DNA from: Streptomyces nigrescens
GTDB taxonomy: Bacteria; Actinomycetota; Actinomycetes; Streptomycetales; Streptomycetaceae
Direction of reading: 5' to 3'
DNA length: 64,000 nt
Assembly (NCBI GenBank): GCA_024349765.1
Contig: AP026073.1
Span: 7,812,001-7,876,000 of the forward strand
Below are positions 45,552 through 54,355 of this stretch, in pieces. The position numbers were made by a program, and so were the translations under genes. The notes beneath the pieces were generated by a model, which saw only the letters and a list, made by a program, of their open reading frames with translations, was not told the origin of the DNA and did no database searches. Position 1 is the first letter of the stretch; each line of letters opens with the position of its first letter.

Positions 45552-45619
45552 CACCGAGTTCGGTGTCGTCCTACGCACTCTACGCATCCGCAACGGACAA
45601 CGGAAGGGAGGTGTCGTAA

Positions 45620-45706
45620 ATGAGCATCATGGATCTTCAGGGTCTGGAGGTGCCGGGCGAGCGTGACGCCCAGGCGCTCGGCTCCACCGTCAGCACCGGC
45701 TGCTGA
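45620..45706 (+). CDS. lanA3: Class III lanthipeptide precursor 3
   Basis: 28 residues, identical to precursor 1 except Thr2 to Ser. The 113 bases 45594-45706 match 45229-45341 at all but one position, including the ribosome site and the copied end of the LanKC gene (GTGTCGTAA before ATG), so it is a recent segmental duplicate. Doubling the same core suggests dosage rather than diversity. Followed by a T-tailed terminator. Confidence 0.92.
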   Translation: MSIMDLQGLEVPGERDAQALGSTVSTGC

Positions 45707-45712
45707 CCCGGT

Positions 45713-45757
45713 ACCCGGTGGTCCCGTGCTCCCGGCGCGGGGCCACCGGGTTCCCTT
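45713..45757 (+). terminator. Intrinsic-type terminator after the precursor genes
   Basis: ACCCGGTGGTCCC (45713-45725) pairs with GGGGCCACCGGGT (45739-45751) with one G-T wobble, followed by TCCCTTTTT. This is a textbook factor-independent terminator, unusual in such GC-rich DNA. It lies between lanA3 and the FAD protein gene, so the latter may be expressed by read-through at a lower level. Confidence 0.75.
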
Positions 45758-45794
45758 TTTCCGCGTAGCCCAACTCCTCGGGGGGAGAGCCGAG

Positions 45795-47621
45795 TTGAAC
45801 GACCGTACCGAGCCGGCGGCCCGCTCCCTCTGCATCATCGGCTGCGGCCCCCGCGGCACCTCCCTCGTCGAGCGGATCCTCGCCAACGTCCCCGCCCTGT
45901 ACGGCGACCGGCCCCTGGACCTGCACCTCGTCGACCCGTACCCGCCGGGCGCCGGCCGCACCTGGCGCACCGACCAGCCCGGCCTGCTGTGGATGAACTC
46001 CGCCGCCGAGCAGGTCACCCTCTACCCCGACCCGAGCGTCTCCTGCGCCGGGCCGCCGCGCCCCGGCCCCACCACCGCCGAGTGGCTGACCGGCCCGCTG
46101 CACGACGGTGCCTACGCCGCGCGCCGCGACCAGGGCCGCTACCTGCGCCACTTCTTCGAGACGGTGACCGCCGGGCGCCCCTCCTCGGTCCGCCTGTACG
46201 TCCACCGGGCGCGCGCGATCGACCTGCGCCGGACGTCCGTGGACGGCGCGGCACCGGCCACCCGCCAACAGGTGGTCCTCGACTCCGCCGAACCGCCCTT
46301 CCTCGCCGACCGGGTGGTGCTGGCGCAAGGGCACCCGGACGTGCGTACCGAGCCCGCACCGGCCGGCCTGACCCGCATCGGGCCGGGCCCCGCCGACCCC
46401 GCCGCCCTGGACGCCGTCCCGCCCGGCGCGCCGGTCGTCGTCCGCGGCCTCGGCCTGGTCTTCATCGACTGCCTCGCCCTGCTGACGGAAGGCCGCGGCG
46501 GCCGCTTCGACCGCACCCCGGACGGCCGGCTCCGCTACCTGCCCTCCGGTCGCGAGCCCCGCCTGTACGCGGGCTCCCGCCGCGGTGTCCCCCTCCCGCC
46601 CAAGCCGGCCCGCGCCGCCGTACCGTCCCGGCCCGCCGCCCCGCGCTTCGCCACCGCCGACGCCTGCCGGGCCCGGTTGTCCCGCCCCGGCGCCACCTTC
46701 GGCCGCGACGTCTGGCCGCTGGTCCTGGCCGAGTTGGGCTGGTGCCACTACCGCGCGCTCTTCGCCGAACAGCCCGCCCGCGCCCGTATGACGTGGGACG
46801 ACTTCGACGCCCAGTACGCGCTCCTGCTCACCGACGCGGACCGCCTCGCCAAGCTCGCCCGGGAGGCCGTTCCGGACCCCGCCGACCGCCTCGACCTCGA
46901 CCGCCTGTCCGCCCCGCTCGCCGGCCGCCGCTTCGCCGACGCCGACGGCCTCCAGCGCTGGCTGCGCGCGCACCTCGCCGAGGTCCACCACCGCCGCACC
47001 GGCCCGGCCCGGGCTGTCACCACCGCGCTGGTGGACGGCCTCCAGCGCACCGGCGCGGTCATCGAGGACCTGTGGCGCTCCGGCGACCTGGCCGGTGACC
47101 AGCTGGCGGACGCGCTCGCCCGCTTCTCCCTCGGCACGTACCTGAGTTCCGGCCCCCCGCCCCTGCGCGCCGAGCAACTGCTCGCCCTGGCCGAGGCCGG
47201 AGTGGTGGTGTTCGTGGGCCCCGAGATGCGCGTGGAGATCACGACGCCGGCCACGGACGGCACCGGCCCGGTCTTCCGCGCCACCAGCCCCGCGGTGCCC
47301 GGCGTCGCCCACGACGCCGCCGTCCTCCTCGACGCCCGGTTGTCGGCCCCCGCCCCCGACCGCTTCGCGGACCCGCTGCTCCGTGCCCTCCTCTCCCGCG
47401 GTGAACTCACCGAGGCCCACACGGAGGACGGCACCCCGACCGGCGAACTCCGGCTGTCCGGCCCCGACCTGCACCCGGTCGACGCCCACGGCACCACCCA
47501 CCACGACCGCGTCATCGCCGGCCCGGCCCAGTTCCCCCGCCCGGGGACGGACGCGATCTTCTTCCGGCAGAACGATGGGGTTGCGCGGAGCTTGCTGGCG
47601 CGGCTTGATCCCCCCACGTAG
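45795..47621 (+). CDS. FAD/NAD(P)-binding protein of the lanthipeptide operon
   Basis: 608 residues from a TTG start behind GGGGGGAGAG five bases upstream; the frame has no better start. SLCIIGCGPRGTSLVERILAN is a dinucleotide-binding motif of the NAD_binding_9-like family; WRTDQPGLLWMNSAAEQVTLYPD and VRGLGLVFIDCLALLTEGRGG follow. The C-terminal half is long and poorly characterised. Such proteins may be oxidoreductases (amine or hydroxylamine oxidation in some siderophore pathways). Its position after the precursors makes a tailoring step likely; it is not an HFCD-type cysteine decarboxylase. Confidence 0.75.
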   Translation: MNDRTEPAARSLCIIGCGPRGTSLVERILANVPALYGDRPLDLHLVDPYPPGAGRTWRTDQPGLLWMNSAAEQVTLYPDPSVSCAGPPRPGPTTAEWLTGPLHDGAYAARRDQGRYLRHFFETVTAGRPSSVRLYVHRARAIDLRRTSVDGAAPATRQQVVLDSAEPPFLADRVVLAQGHPDVRTEPAPAGLTRIGPGPADPAALDAVPPGAPVVVRGLGLVFIDCLALLTEGRGGRFDRTPDGRLRYLPSGREPRLYAGSRRGVPLPPKPARAAVPSRPAAPRFATADACRARLSRPGATFGRDVWPLVLAELGWCHYRALFAEQPARARMTWDDFDAQYALLLTDADRLAKLAREAVPDPADRLDLDRLSAPLAGRRFADADGLQRWLRAHLAEVHHRRTGPARAVTTALVDGLQRTGAVIEDLWRSGDLAGDQLADALARFSLGTYLSSGPPPLRAEQLLALAEAGVVVFVGPEMRVEITTPATDGTGPVFRATSPAVPGVAHDAAVLLDARLSAPAPDRFADPLLRALLSRGELTEAHTEDGTPTGELRLSGPDLHPVDAHGTTHHDRVIAGPAQFPRPGTDAIFFRQNDGVARSLLARLDPPT

Positions 47622-47869
47622 TTGGCTTTCCCGCCGTGGGGGTTGCTCGCCGTTGCGCTTTGCGGCGCCTCCCACGTACCTGTCTGCGGCGCCGCGGGTC
47701 GTCTCGCCGTTGCGCCTGCGGCGGGCTGGGTGGGTGTCGGGTGCGGGGACGGGCCTCCGGGGCCGGTTGTGGGGACTGCTGACGCTTTACGTCCCCACAA
47801 CCGGCCCCTCCGGCCCGTCCCCTCCCGCTGGGGGGGAAGTTGAGGCCGGTGGGGGTACCCGTGATCCGC
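47622..47869. repeat. Repeat element, copy B, with covarying hairpin
   Basis: Same block order as copy A at 30862-31060, between convergent genes. Hairpin arms 47750-47776 and 47791-47817 around the identical loop TGCTGACGCTTTAC. In the stem, TTGTGTGGAC of copy A is TTGTGGGGAC here, and the opposite arm changes in step (GTCCACACAA to GTCCCCACAA), keeping all pairs. Probably a two-way terminator carried in a dispersed repeat. Confidence 0.85.
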
Positions 47870-49015
47870 TTACCGTGCGGGCGTGGCCGGCCACTGGGTG
47901 TCGGGGAAGATGGCGGCGTCGGAGTCGGTGTCCGGCATGAGGCTGGTGAGCATCTGCTGGGCGGTCTTCGCGTGGTCGGCGGCGCGCGGCAGCATGACGC
48001 TCTCGTAGGCGTCGAGGGCCTGGTCGACGGTGGGGTGGTCGATGACGGCCTGGGCGAGTTCGGCGCCGTCGAGCAGGGCGAGGTTGGCACCGACGCCGAC
48101 CGGCGGCATCAGGTGGGCGGCGTCGCCGAGCAGGGTGATGCCGGGGACGCGCTGCCACGTGTGCGGAACGGGGAGCACGAACATCGGGCGGTTGATGAAG
48201 GCGCCCTCGTTGTCGCGCAGGATGGCCAGCAAGCTCTCGTCCCAGCCCTGGTACTGGGCGAGGAGGCGGGCGCGTACGGCTTCGGTGTCGGCGAGGTCGA
48301 GGCCGGCGTGCCAGTCCTGGGGCCCGCGGAAGGTGACGTAGCCGCGGACGTGTCCGTTGCTGTTGCGCTGCAGCACCAGGCTGCGGCGGCCCGCCTTGGC
48401 CGACATGGTGCCGCTGCCGACCAGGCGGGCGATGCCGGGGTGCCGGCGGTCGACGTCGTCGAAGTGGATCTCCACCATCGTGACCCCGGCGTAGGACGGT
48501 TGGGCGTCGGAGAGCGCGGGGCGCACCCGGGACCACGCGCCGTCGGCGCCGATGACCAGGTCGAAGTCCCCGACGGTGCGGTCGTGGTGGTGCAGCCGGA
48601 CGGTGCCGTCGGGCAGCGGGGTGACGGCCTCGGCACCGTGGCCCCAGCGGACGGTGCCGGGCGCGAGGGAGTCCAGCAGGAGGGCGCGCAGTTGGCCGCG
48701 GTCGATCTCGGGCTTGCTCAGGTCGTCCTCGCCGGCCCGGTCGTGACGTATCAGGGCCGCGTGACGGTCGTAGAGGCGCCATTGCTGGCCTTCGGGCCGG
48801 GACAGCGCGCGGAACCGGTCGAAGAGTCCGGCCGCGCGCAGGGCGACCTGGCCGGTGTCTTCGTGGATGTCGAGGGTGCCGCCCTGCGAGCGGGAGCGGG
48901 GGTCGCTCTCGCGCTCGAAGACCGTGACCGGCAGGCCGTGCTGCTGCAGGACACGCGCGCAGACGAGGCCGCCGGGACCGGCGCCGATGATCGCGATGCG
49001 AGGGGTGGTGGACAT
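47870..49015 (-). CDS. FAD-dependent monooxygenase, TetX-like
   Basis: 381 residues from the ATG at 49013-49015. IAIIGAGPGGLVCARVLQQHG binds FAD, FDLVIGADGAWSRVRPALS is the DG motif and LLGDAAHLMPPVGVGANLALLDGAELA the second FAD motif, in the style of tetracycline-inactivating TetX and other class A aromatic hydroxylases. It hydroxylates an aromatic or enol substrate with NADPH and O2. Divergent from a TetR gene 139 bp away, which probably represses it until the substrate or drug is present. Whether tetracyclines are substrates is unknown. Confidence 0.88.
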   Translation of the reverse strand: MSTTPRIAIIGAGPGGLVCARVLQQHGLPVTVFERESDPRSRSQGGTLDIHEDTGQVALRAAGLFDRFRALSRPEGQQWRLYDRHAALIRHDRAGEDDLSKPEIDRGQLRALLLDSLAPGTVRWGHGAEAVTPLPDGTVRLHHHDRTVGDFDLVIGADGAWSRVRPALSDAQPSYAGVTMVEIHFDDVDRRHPGIARLVGSGTMSAKAGRRSLVLQRNSNGHVRGYVTFRGPQDWHAGLDLADTEAVRARLLAQYQGWDESLLAILRDNEGAFINRPMFVLPVPHTWQRVPGITLLGDAAHLMPPVGVGANLALLDGAELAQAVIDHPTVDQALDAYESVMLPRAADHAKTAQQMLTSLMPDTDSDAAIFPDTQWPATPAR

Positions 49016-49154
49016 GGGGGTCACGCTCCGTTCCACGGATCGAGAGGGTGCGGAGCAACCACAGAAGCACAGCGGCTACAAAAGTACAACTGATTCGATT
49101 TCCTATCCGACTTCCTTTCCGATCGAGTCACCTCAGCTGGGGTAGGGTGGGGGC
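49016..49154. promoter_or_regulatory. Divergent monooxygenase/TetR promoter
   Basis: 139-bp shared region, AT-richer at 49070-49130. It contains a spaced direct repeat TTTCCTATCCGA / TTCCTTTCCGA (49099-49122) that could be the TetR operator; a clear palindrome is not seen. Confidence 0.4.
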
Positions 49155-49760
49155 ATGGCCGAGACGACGACAGGGCGCCGCGAGCGCAAGAAGGCCCAGA
49201 CCAGGCAGGCCCTGGCGGATGCCGCGCTGCGGCTGTTCACGGAACGCGGCTACGACAACGTCGGTGTCCGCGACGTGGCGGAGGCGGCCGACGTCTCGCT
49301 GAGCACGCTCTTCAAGCACTTCCCCAGCAAGGAAGCCCTCGTCTTCGACCTGGACGCGGACGTCGAGAGCGCCCTGGTCGCCGCCGTTCGCGACCGGGTC
49401 CCTGGTCAGCCCGTTCTGCACGCCCTGCGTGACCACCTGGTGCGGACCCGTACGGCCCTGCGGGCCGACGACCCCGTCTTCGTCCTCGTCGAATCCACTC
49501 CCGCGCTGCGGGATGCCGCCCGGCGCATGTGGTCGCGCCACGAGAAGGCGCTGGCCGCCACGCTCGCCGACGCCACCGGGCTGCCCCCGGACGACCTCGC
49601 CATCACCGGCCTGGCCCGCTTCGCCCTGGAGGCCCCCACCCTCGCCCGCACCAGCCCCGACCCGGCCCAGGCCATCCGCGACCTGTTCGCCCTCCTGGAG
49701 CACGGCTGGGCCACGACCCCCTTGGCCCGCGGCGAGGACCACCCCGGCGAGGACGGCTGA
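49155..49760 (+). CDS. TetR-family regulator
   Basis: 201 residues. N-terminal HTH (about 8-58): RRERKKAQTRQALADAALRLFTERGYDNVGVRDVAEAADVSLSTLFKHFPSKEAL, the standard TetR recognition pattern. The ligand domain is helical (ARRMWSRHEKALAATLADATGLPPDDLA). It diverges from the TetX-like monooxygenase, the normal arrangement of a repressor with its target. The stop lies 12 bp from the convergent response-regulator gene. Confidence 0.92.
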   Translation: MAETTTGRRERKKAQTRQALADAALRLFTERGYDNVGVRDVAEAADVSLSTLFKHFPSKEALVFDLDADVESALVAAVRDRVPGQPVLHALRDHLVRTRTALRADDPVFVLVESTPALRDAARRMWSRHEKALAATLADATGLPPDDLAITGLARFALEAPTLARTSPDPAQAIRDLFALLEHGWATTPLARGEDHPGEDG

Positions 49761-49772
49761 CCGCGTACGCGG

Positions 49773-50546
49773 CTAGATCCCCTGCTGCTGCGCCAGGATC
49801 GCCGCCTGCACCCGGCTGCGCAGGTTCAGCTTCGACAGGATGCGGCTGGTGTGGGTCTTCACCGTGCCCTCGGCGAGGTTGAGGGATGCGGCGATGGCGC
49901 TGTTGGGGAGGCCGCGGGCGATGCAGGCGAGGACTTCGCGTTCGCGTTTGGTGAGGGTGTCGAGGGCCTGGGTGGTGCCCTGCGGCAGGGTCGGGCGGGC
50001 CGACGGGGGGCGGTGGGCGAACTCGGTGATCAGGCGGCGGGCGATGGCCGGGGTGAGGAAGCCCTCGCCGTGGGCGACCTCGCGTACGGCGCCGACCAGG
50101 ACGGTCGGCTCGGCGTTCTTGAGGATGAAGCCGCCCGCGCCGGCGCGCAGGGCGCCGAAGATGTACTCGTCGATGTCGAAGGTGGTCAGGACGAGGACCT
50201 CGGCGAGTTGCCGTTCGACGATCAGGCGGGTCGCGGCGACCCCGTTGAGCAGGGGCATCTGGATGTCCATCAGGACCACGTCGGGGCGCAGCTCGTCGGC
50301 CATGCGGACCGCCGCCTCACCGTCGCCGGCCTCGCCGACGACGGTGATGCCGGGATCGGTCTGCAGCACGAGGACCAGGCCGGACCGGACGGCGGCCTGG
50401 TCGTCGGCCACCAGGACCCGGATGTGCGGGGGCCGTTCGGACGATTGCTCCGCCGGCTGGTCCGTCCGCCCGTCCGCCGCCGTGTCCTGCACCAGGTCCT
50501 CCCGTATGGCTCGCCGTGCCCGTAATGCCTGCACCGATTCGTTCAC
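49773..50546 (-). CDS. NarL/LuxR-type response regulator
   Basis: 257 residues from a GTG (GAGAGGCGG upstream). Receiver domain about 40-160: VLVADDQAAVRSGL with the acid pair, phosphorylated Asp in DVVLMDIQMPLLNG, and the switch LVLTTFDIDEY. The C-terminal LuxR HTH is LTKREREVLACIARGLPNSAIAASLNLAEGTVKTHTSRILSKL. The first ~38 residues are a disordered extension; an internal start is possible. Its sensor kinase lies 54 bp upstream on the same strand; together they form a two-component system of DesKR/LiaSR type. Confidence 0.93.
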   Translation of the reverse strand: MNESVQALRARRAIREDLVQDTAADGRTDQPAEQSSERPPHIRVLVADDQAAVRSGLVLVLQTDPGITVVGEAGDGEAAVRMADELRPDVVLMDIQMPLLNGVAATRLIVERQLAEVLVLTTFDIDEYIFGALRAGAGGFILKNAEPTVLVGAVREVAHGEGFLTPAIARRLITEFAHRPPSARPTLPQGTTQALDTLTKREREVLACIARGLPNSAIAASLNLAEGTVKTHTSRILSKLNLRSRVQAAILAQQQGI

Positions 50547-50600
50547 GTTGGTCCGCCTCTCGGCCGCTGGGCCTCTCGTCGTCGCCCCCGTTCCGGTTCG

Positions 50601-51908
50601 TTAGGTGTTCTGGGTCAGGGGGAGCACCGCGCGCACCCGCCAGCGTCCCGGGGCGGTGCGGTCGGGCCCCGCGTCGAAGATGCCGCCGACCAGGGCGGCC
50701 CGCTCGGACATCCCGGTCAGCCCGGCGCCCGCGCCGGTGGTCAGCGCGGCCACCGGGCGCTGCCGGGTGCGGGCGTCGGGCAGCGCCAGCGGGCTGTCGA
50801 CCGAGATGGTCAGCCGCTCGGTGCCGGCCTCGCAGCGGATCCGCACCCGGCCCGACGAGGCGTGCTTGAGGACGTTGGTCAGCGCCTCCTGCACGATGCG
50901 GTACGCGGTCACCTCGATCACCGACGAGACCTCGGGGAAGGTCTCGGGGAACTCGGTGTGGAGGGTCAGCGCGGCGGCGTCGGCGGCCGGGCGGGCCTGT
51001 TCGACCAGGGCGCCCAGGGCGTTGAGCTGCGGCCGGTCCCAGTCGTCGTCGACGCCCCGGTCGGAGCGGAGCAGCACCACCATGCGGCGCATTTCGGCCA
51101 GCCCCTGCACGCTGTTCTCCCGGATGACGGCCAGGGCGCGCAGTACCGGGTCGTCCTCCCCGGACCCGGCGGATTCCCCGGACCCGGCGGATTCCCCGGA
51201 CCCGGCGCATCCGGCTTCGCCGTTCCGGTCCCGCCGGGCCTCGGTCAGGGAGAGCACCGCACTGGAGTGGATGGCGATCGCGCTGAGGTGGTTGGCCACC
51301 AGGTCGTGCAGTTCGCGGGCCATCCGGGTGCGTTCGGTCTGCAGGATGGTCTTGCGGTCCAGTTCCGCGAGCCGGTTGATCTGCGCGGCGCGCTCCCGCT
51401 CGGAGTCGGCGCGCTCCTTGTGGTTGCGTATCAGGATGCCGGTCCACACCGGGGAGATGAGCAGCATGGCGACGATGACGCCGGTGGTCACGCCCTCGGA
51501 ACGGTCGCTGATGGCGATCAGGGTGATGGTGGTGGCGATGGTGACCGCGACCGTCCCGAACTGCAGCACCCGGCACAGCCAGGGCGCGCCGTACAGCGCC
51601 GCGGCGTAGAGCAGGTCGGTGTAGACCAGGACCGGGCCGAGGCCGCCGCTCGACGTCATTTCCACGAGGACGGTGACGGTGCCGACCGAGACCGCGGCCG
51701 TCGGCAGGGTGCTGCGGAAGGCGCTCGCGGTGCACAGCACCACGACCGGCAGGACGGCCTGCCAGACGGGGATGTCGCCCATGACCCGGGAGCCGCCCAG
51801 GACGTAGAGAATCAGACAGGCGGCGAAGAAGCCCACGGCCAGTCTGAGGTCACGGAGCGGCAGGGGAGGCCGGCGCGCGTTCGTACCTCTGAAAAGACGT
51901 AACCACAC
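50601..51908 (-). CDS. Sensor histidine kinase (HisKA_3, NarL partner)
   Basis: 435 residues from a GTG. Five or six N-terminal membrane segments (about 22-160) without an obvious extracellular domain, so a membrane-bound signal is likely. A HisKA_3 domain has the phospho-His in ARELHDLVANHLSAI, and the ATPase has ITAYRIVQEALTNVLKHA-like VTAYRIVQEALTNVLKHA and GAGLTGMSERAALVGG. Between them is a tandem hexapeptide SAGSGE repeated (about 243-258), an unusual flexible insert. The response regulator follows directly. Confidence 0.92.
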   Translation of the reverse strand: MWLRLFRGTNARRPPLPLRDLRLAVGFFAACLILYVLGGSRVMGDIPVWQAVLPVVVLCTASAFRSTLPTAAVSVGTVTVLVEMTSSGGLGPVLVYTDLLYAAALYGAPWLCRVLQFGTVAVTIATTITLIAISDRSEGVTTGVIVAMLLISPVWTGILIRNHKERADSERERAAQINRLAELDRKTILQTERTRMARELHDLVANHLSAIAIHSSAVLSLTEARRDRNGEAGCAGSGESAGSGESAGSGEDDPVLRALAVIRENSVQGLAEMRRMVVLLRSDRGVDDDWDRPQLNALGALVEQARPAADAAALTLHTEFPETFPEVSSVIEVTAYRIVQEALTNVLKHASSGRVRIRCEAGTERLTISVDSPLALPDARTRQRPVAALTTGAGAGLTGMSERAALVGGIFDAGPDRTAPGRWRVRAVLPLTQNT

Positions 51909-52162
51909 ACGAGGACAGTACTTCCGGGCGTTGCCCGTTCTCCTGGCCCTGGCGCCCGAATTTGGGTCGGTCTCCCGTACATCGAAGTATGTAGCCGGAC
52001 ATCAGCAGGAGGGATGACTCGAAGGATCCGGAGGATCTGCAAACCTTGGGCTGTCTGTATCGATCGATGTAGGTGGAATAGGGGGAGACTCCAACTGCTT
52101 GACGGGCTGCCACTCACCCAGGGCAGTCTTGGCACCGCTCACCAGTGGAGGACGGAAAGTAC

Positions 52163-52972
52163 GTGGAAACGAACGCCGCTCTTCTCGAACTCTGTCCGGG
52201 ATACCTTGACCAGGACGTCCCCGGCCGCCCGCACCACCCCGCCCGGCCCCGCCTGGCGCCCCTCGCCCCCGTCCCCATATTCATCGTCCCGATCGGCGAG
52301 GACGGCCCCTCCCCGTCGTCCCCGTCCGCTCTCGTCCCCTCCCCCTCCCTGTCGTACCTGCCCTCCGCCCCCTCCTCCGCCGGCTCGCCCTCCTCCCTCC
52401 GCGGCTCGGGCAGTGCACTGTCCCCGGACAGCTGTCTGGGGCTCAACGGCCATTCCGCGGCCACCCTCGACGACGCCTCGCGCCGCTGGCTGCTGTCCGG
52501 GCTCCCCGCCCGGGTGAGCACCGCGATGGCCGAGGCCTCCTACTGGGAGCTGTACGGAACGCGCGGCCTGCTGGTCGTGGCCTGCGGGGAGGACGCCCGG
52601 CAGATGGGCTTCTCGGTGGAGTCGGTGCGGCGCGGGAGTCCGCCGCCGCACACCCCGTGCGAAGTGCTGACCGCCCGGGAACTGCGCGCCGCGGACCGTT
52701 TCCCGGAGACCGAGCGGGAGCGGATGATCACCCGCTTCTGGGTCCGCAAGGACGCCGCCATGCAGGCCGCCGGCGGGGGGCTGTCCAGCGCTCCGGAGCG
52801 CATCGAGGCGGGCTTCCCGGCGGACCACGGCACGGTCACCGTGCCCGGCCCCTACGGCTGTGACGTTCCGGTTTCGGTACGGAACTTCACCTTCTCCCCC
52901 TCCTACGAGTTCGCGGTGGCGACCCCGGAACCGCTCCCGCTCGCCCCTTCCTTCGCCTATTCGGTCAGCTGA
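52163..52972 (+). CDS. 4'-Phosphopantetheinyl transferase homologue with altered metal motif (second copy)
   Basis: 269 residues from a GTG at 52163 (GGACGGAAAG upstream; 52145 is an alternative). The first ~85 residues are a Ser/Pro-rich low-complexity segment. The catalytic half is Sfp-like: ERERMITRFWVRKDAAMQAAGGGLSS corresponds to W-x-x-K-E-A. The metal motif reads MGFSVESVRR (about 148-157) where PVGVDVE is usual, so Asp is Ser but Glu remains. It shares the Asp-to-Ser change with the homologue at 30112. Divergent from the kinase gene; the 254-bp gap holds its promoter region. Confidence 0.7.
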   Translation: METNAALLELCPGYLDQDVPGRPHHPARPRLAPLAPVPIFIVPIGEDGPSPSSPSALVPSPSLSYLPSAPSSAGSPSSLRGSGSALSPDSCLGLNGHSAATLDDASRRWLLSGLPARVSTAMAEASYWELYGTRGLLVVACGEDARQMGFSVESVRRGSPPPHTPCEVLTARELRAADRFPETERERMITRFWVRKDAAMQAAGGGLSSAPERIEAGFPADHGTVTVPGPYGCDVPVSVRNFTFSPSYEFAVATPEPLPLAPSFAYSVS

Positions 52973-53126
52973 ATGCCCGTTCCCACATCCGGCCCGGGAA
53001 TCCGGTCGGCGGGGAATTCCCGCCACTGGCCGGAATTCGGGCCATAACGCGGGCGGGCGTGGGCGACGGCACCGTAACGGACCACTACGGCACCGGAAGC
53101 GGACGGGCAATGGACCACCCGGGTGA

Positions 53127-53978
<852 letters not shown>

Positions 53979-54355
53979 CGGACCTCCCGGGACCTCGGCG
54001 CACCGCCACCCGTACGTGGCCGTCGCCGAACTGCCGGACCGGTCAGTTCCTCCTCGCCGTCCACGCCGACCAGGACGCCGGACGAACCCGGCGCCGAGGG
54101 TGTGCAGCAGGCCATTCGCCGGGCCGTTTACCCGGCGGTGGGGAGACGGATCCGGTCGGCGCGCGGCCACCGCGGCCGGGTTTGCCGGGGTGCGGCGGTC
54201 CACCAGGGATGCCGGCAAAGCGAGGGCCGTCACGGTGAATCCAGTGGTCGGAGAGGGTGAATGAGAGGGACGGGCCGTTGCTCAGGCTTGGTACAGGCGG
54301 GCTCGCCCGGTAGCAAGACCGCGGGTTCATCCACCGCGAAGTGCAGGAGCGCACA
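53979..54355. other. 377-bp gap without a visible gene
   Basis: GC-rich stretch after the Rpf/LysM gene. The last ~90 bases before 54356 contain a probable promoter zone for the secreted Asn-rich protein. No ORF with a ribosome site and no strong hairpin found. Confidence 0.4.

Noticed and set aside
42573-47621. HFCD-type cysteine decarboxylase (LanD) in the lanthipeptide operon
   Set aside because: Looked for because of the C-terminal Cys, but no ~190-residue flavoprotein with its motifs is found; the FAD protein is of a different family.
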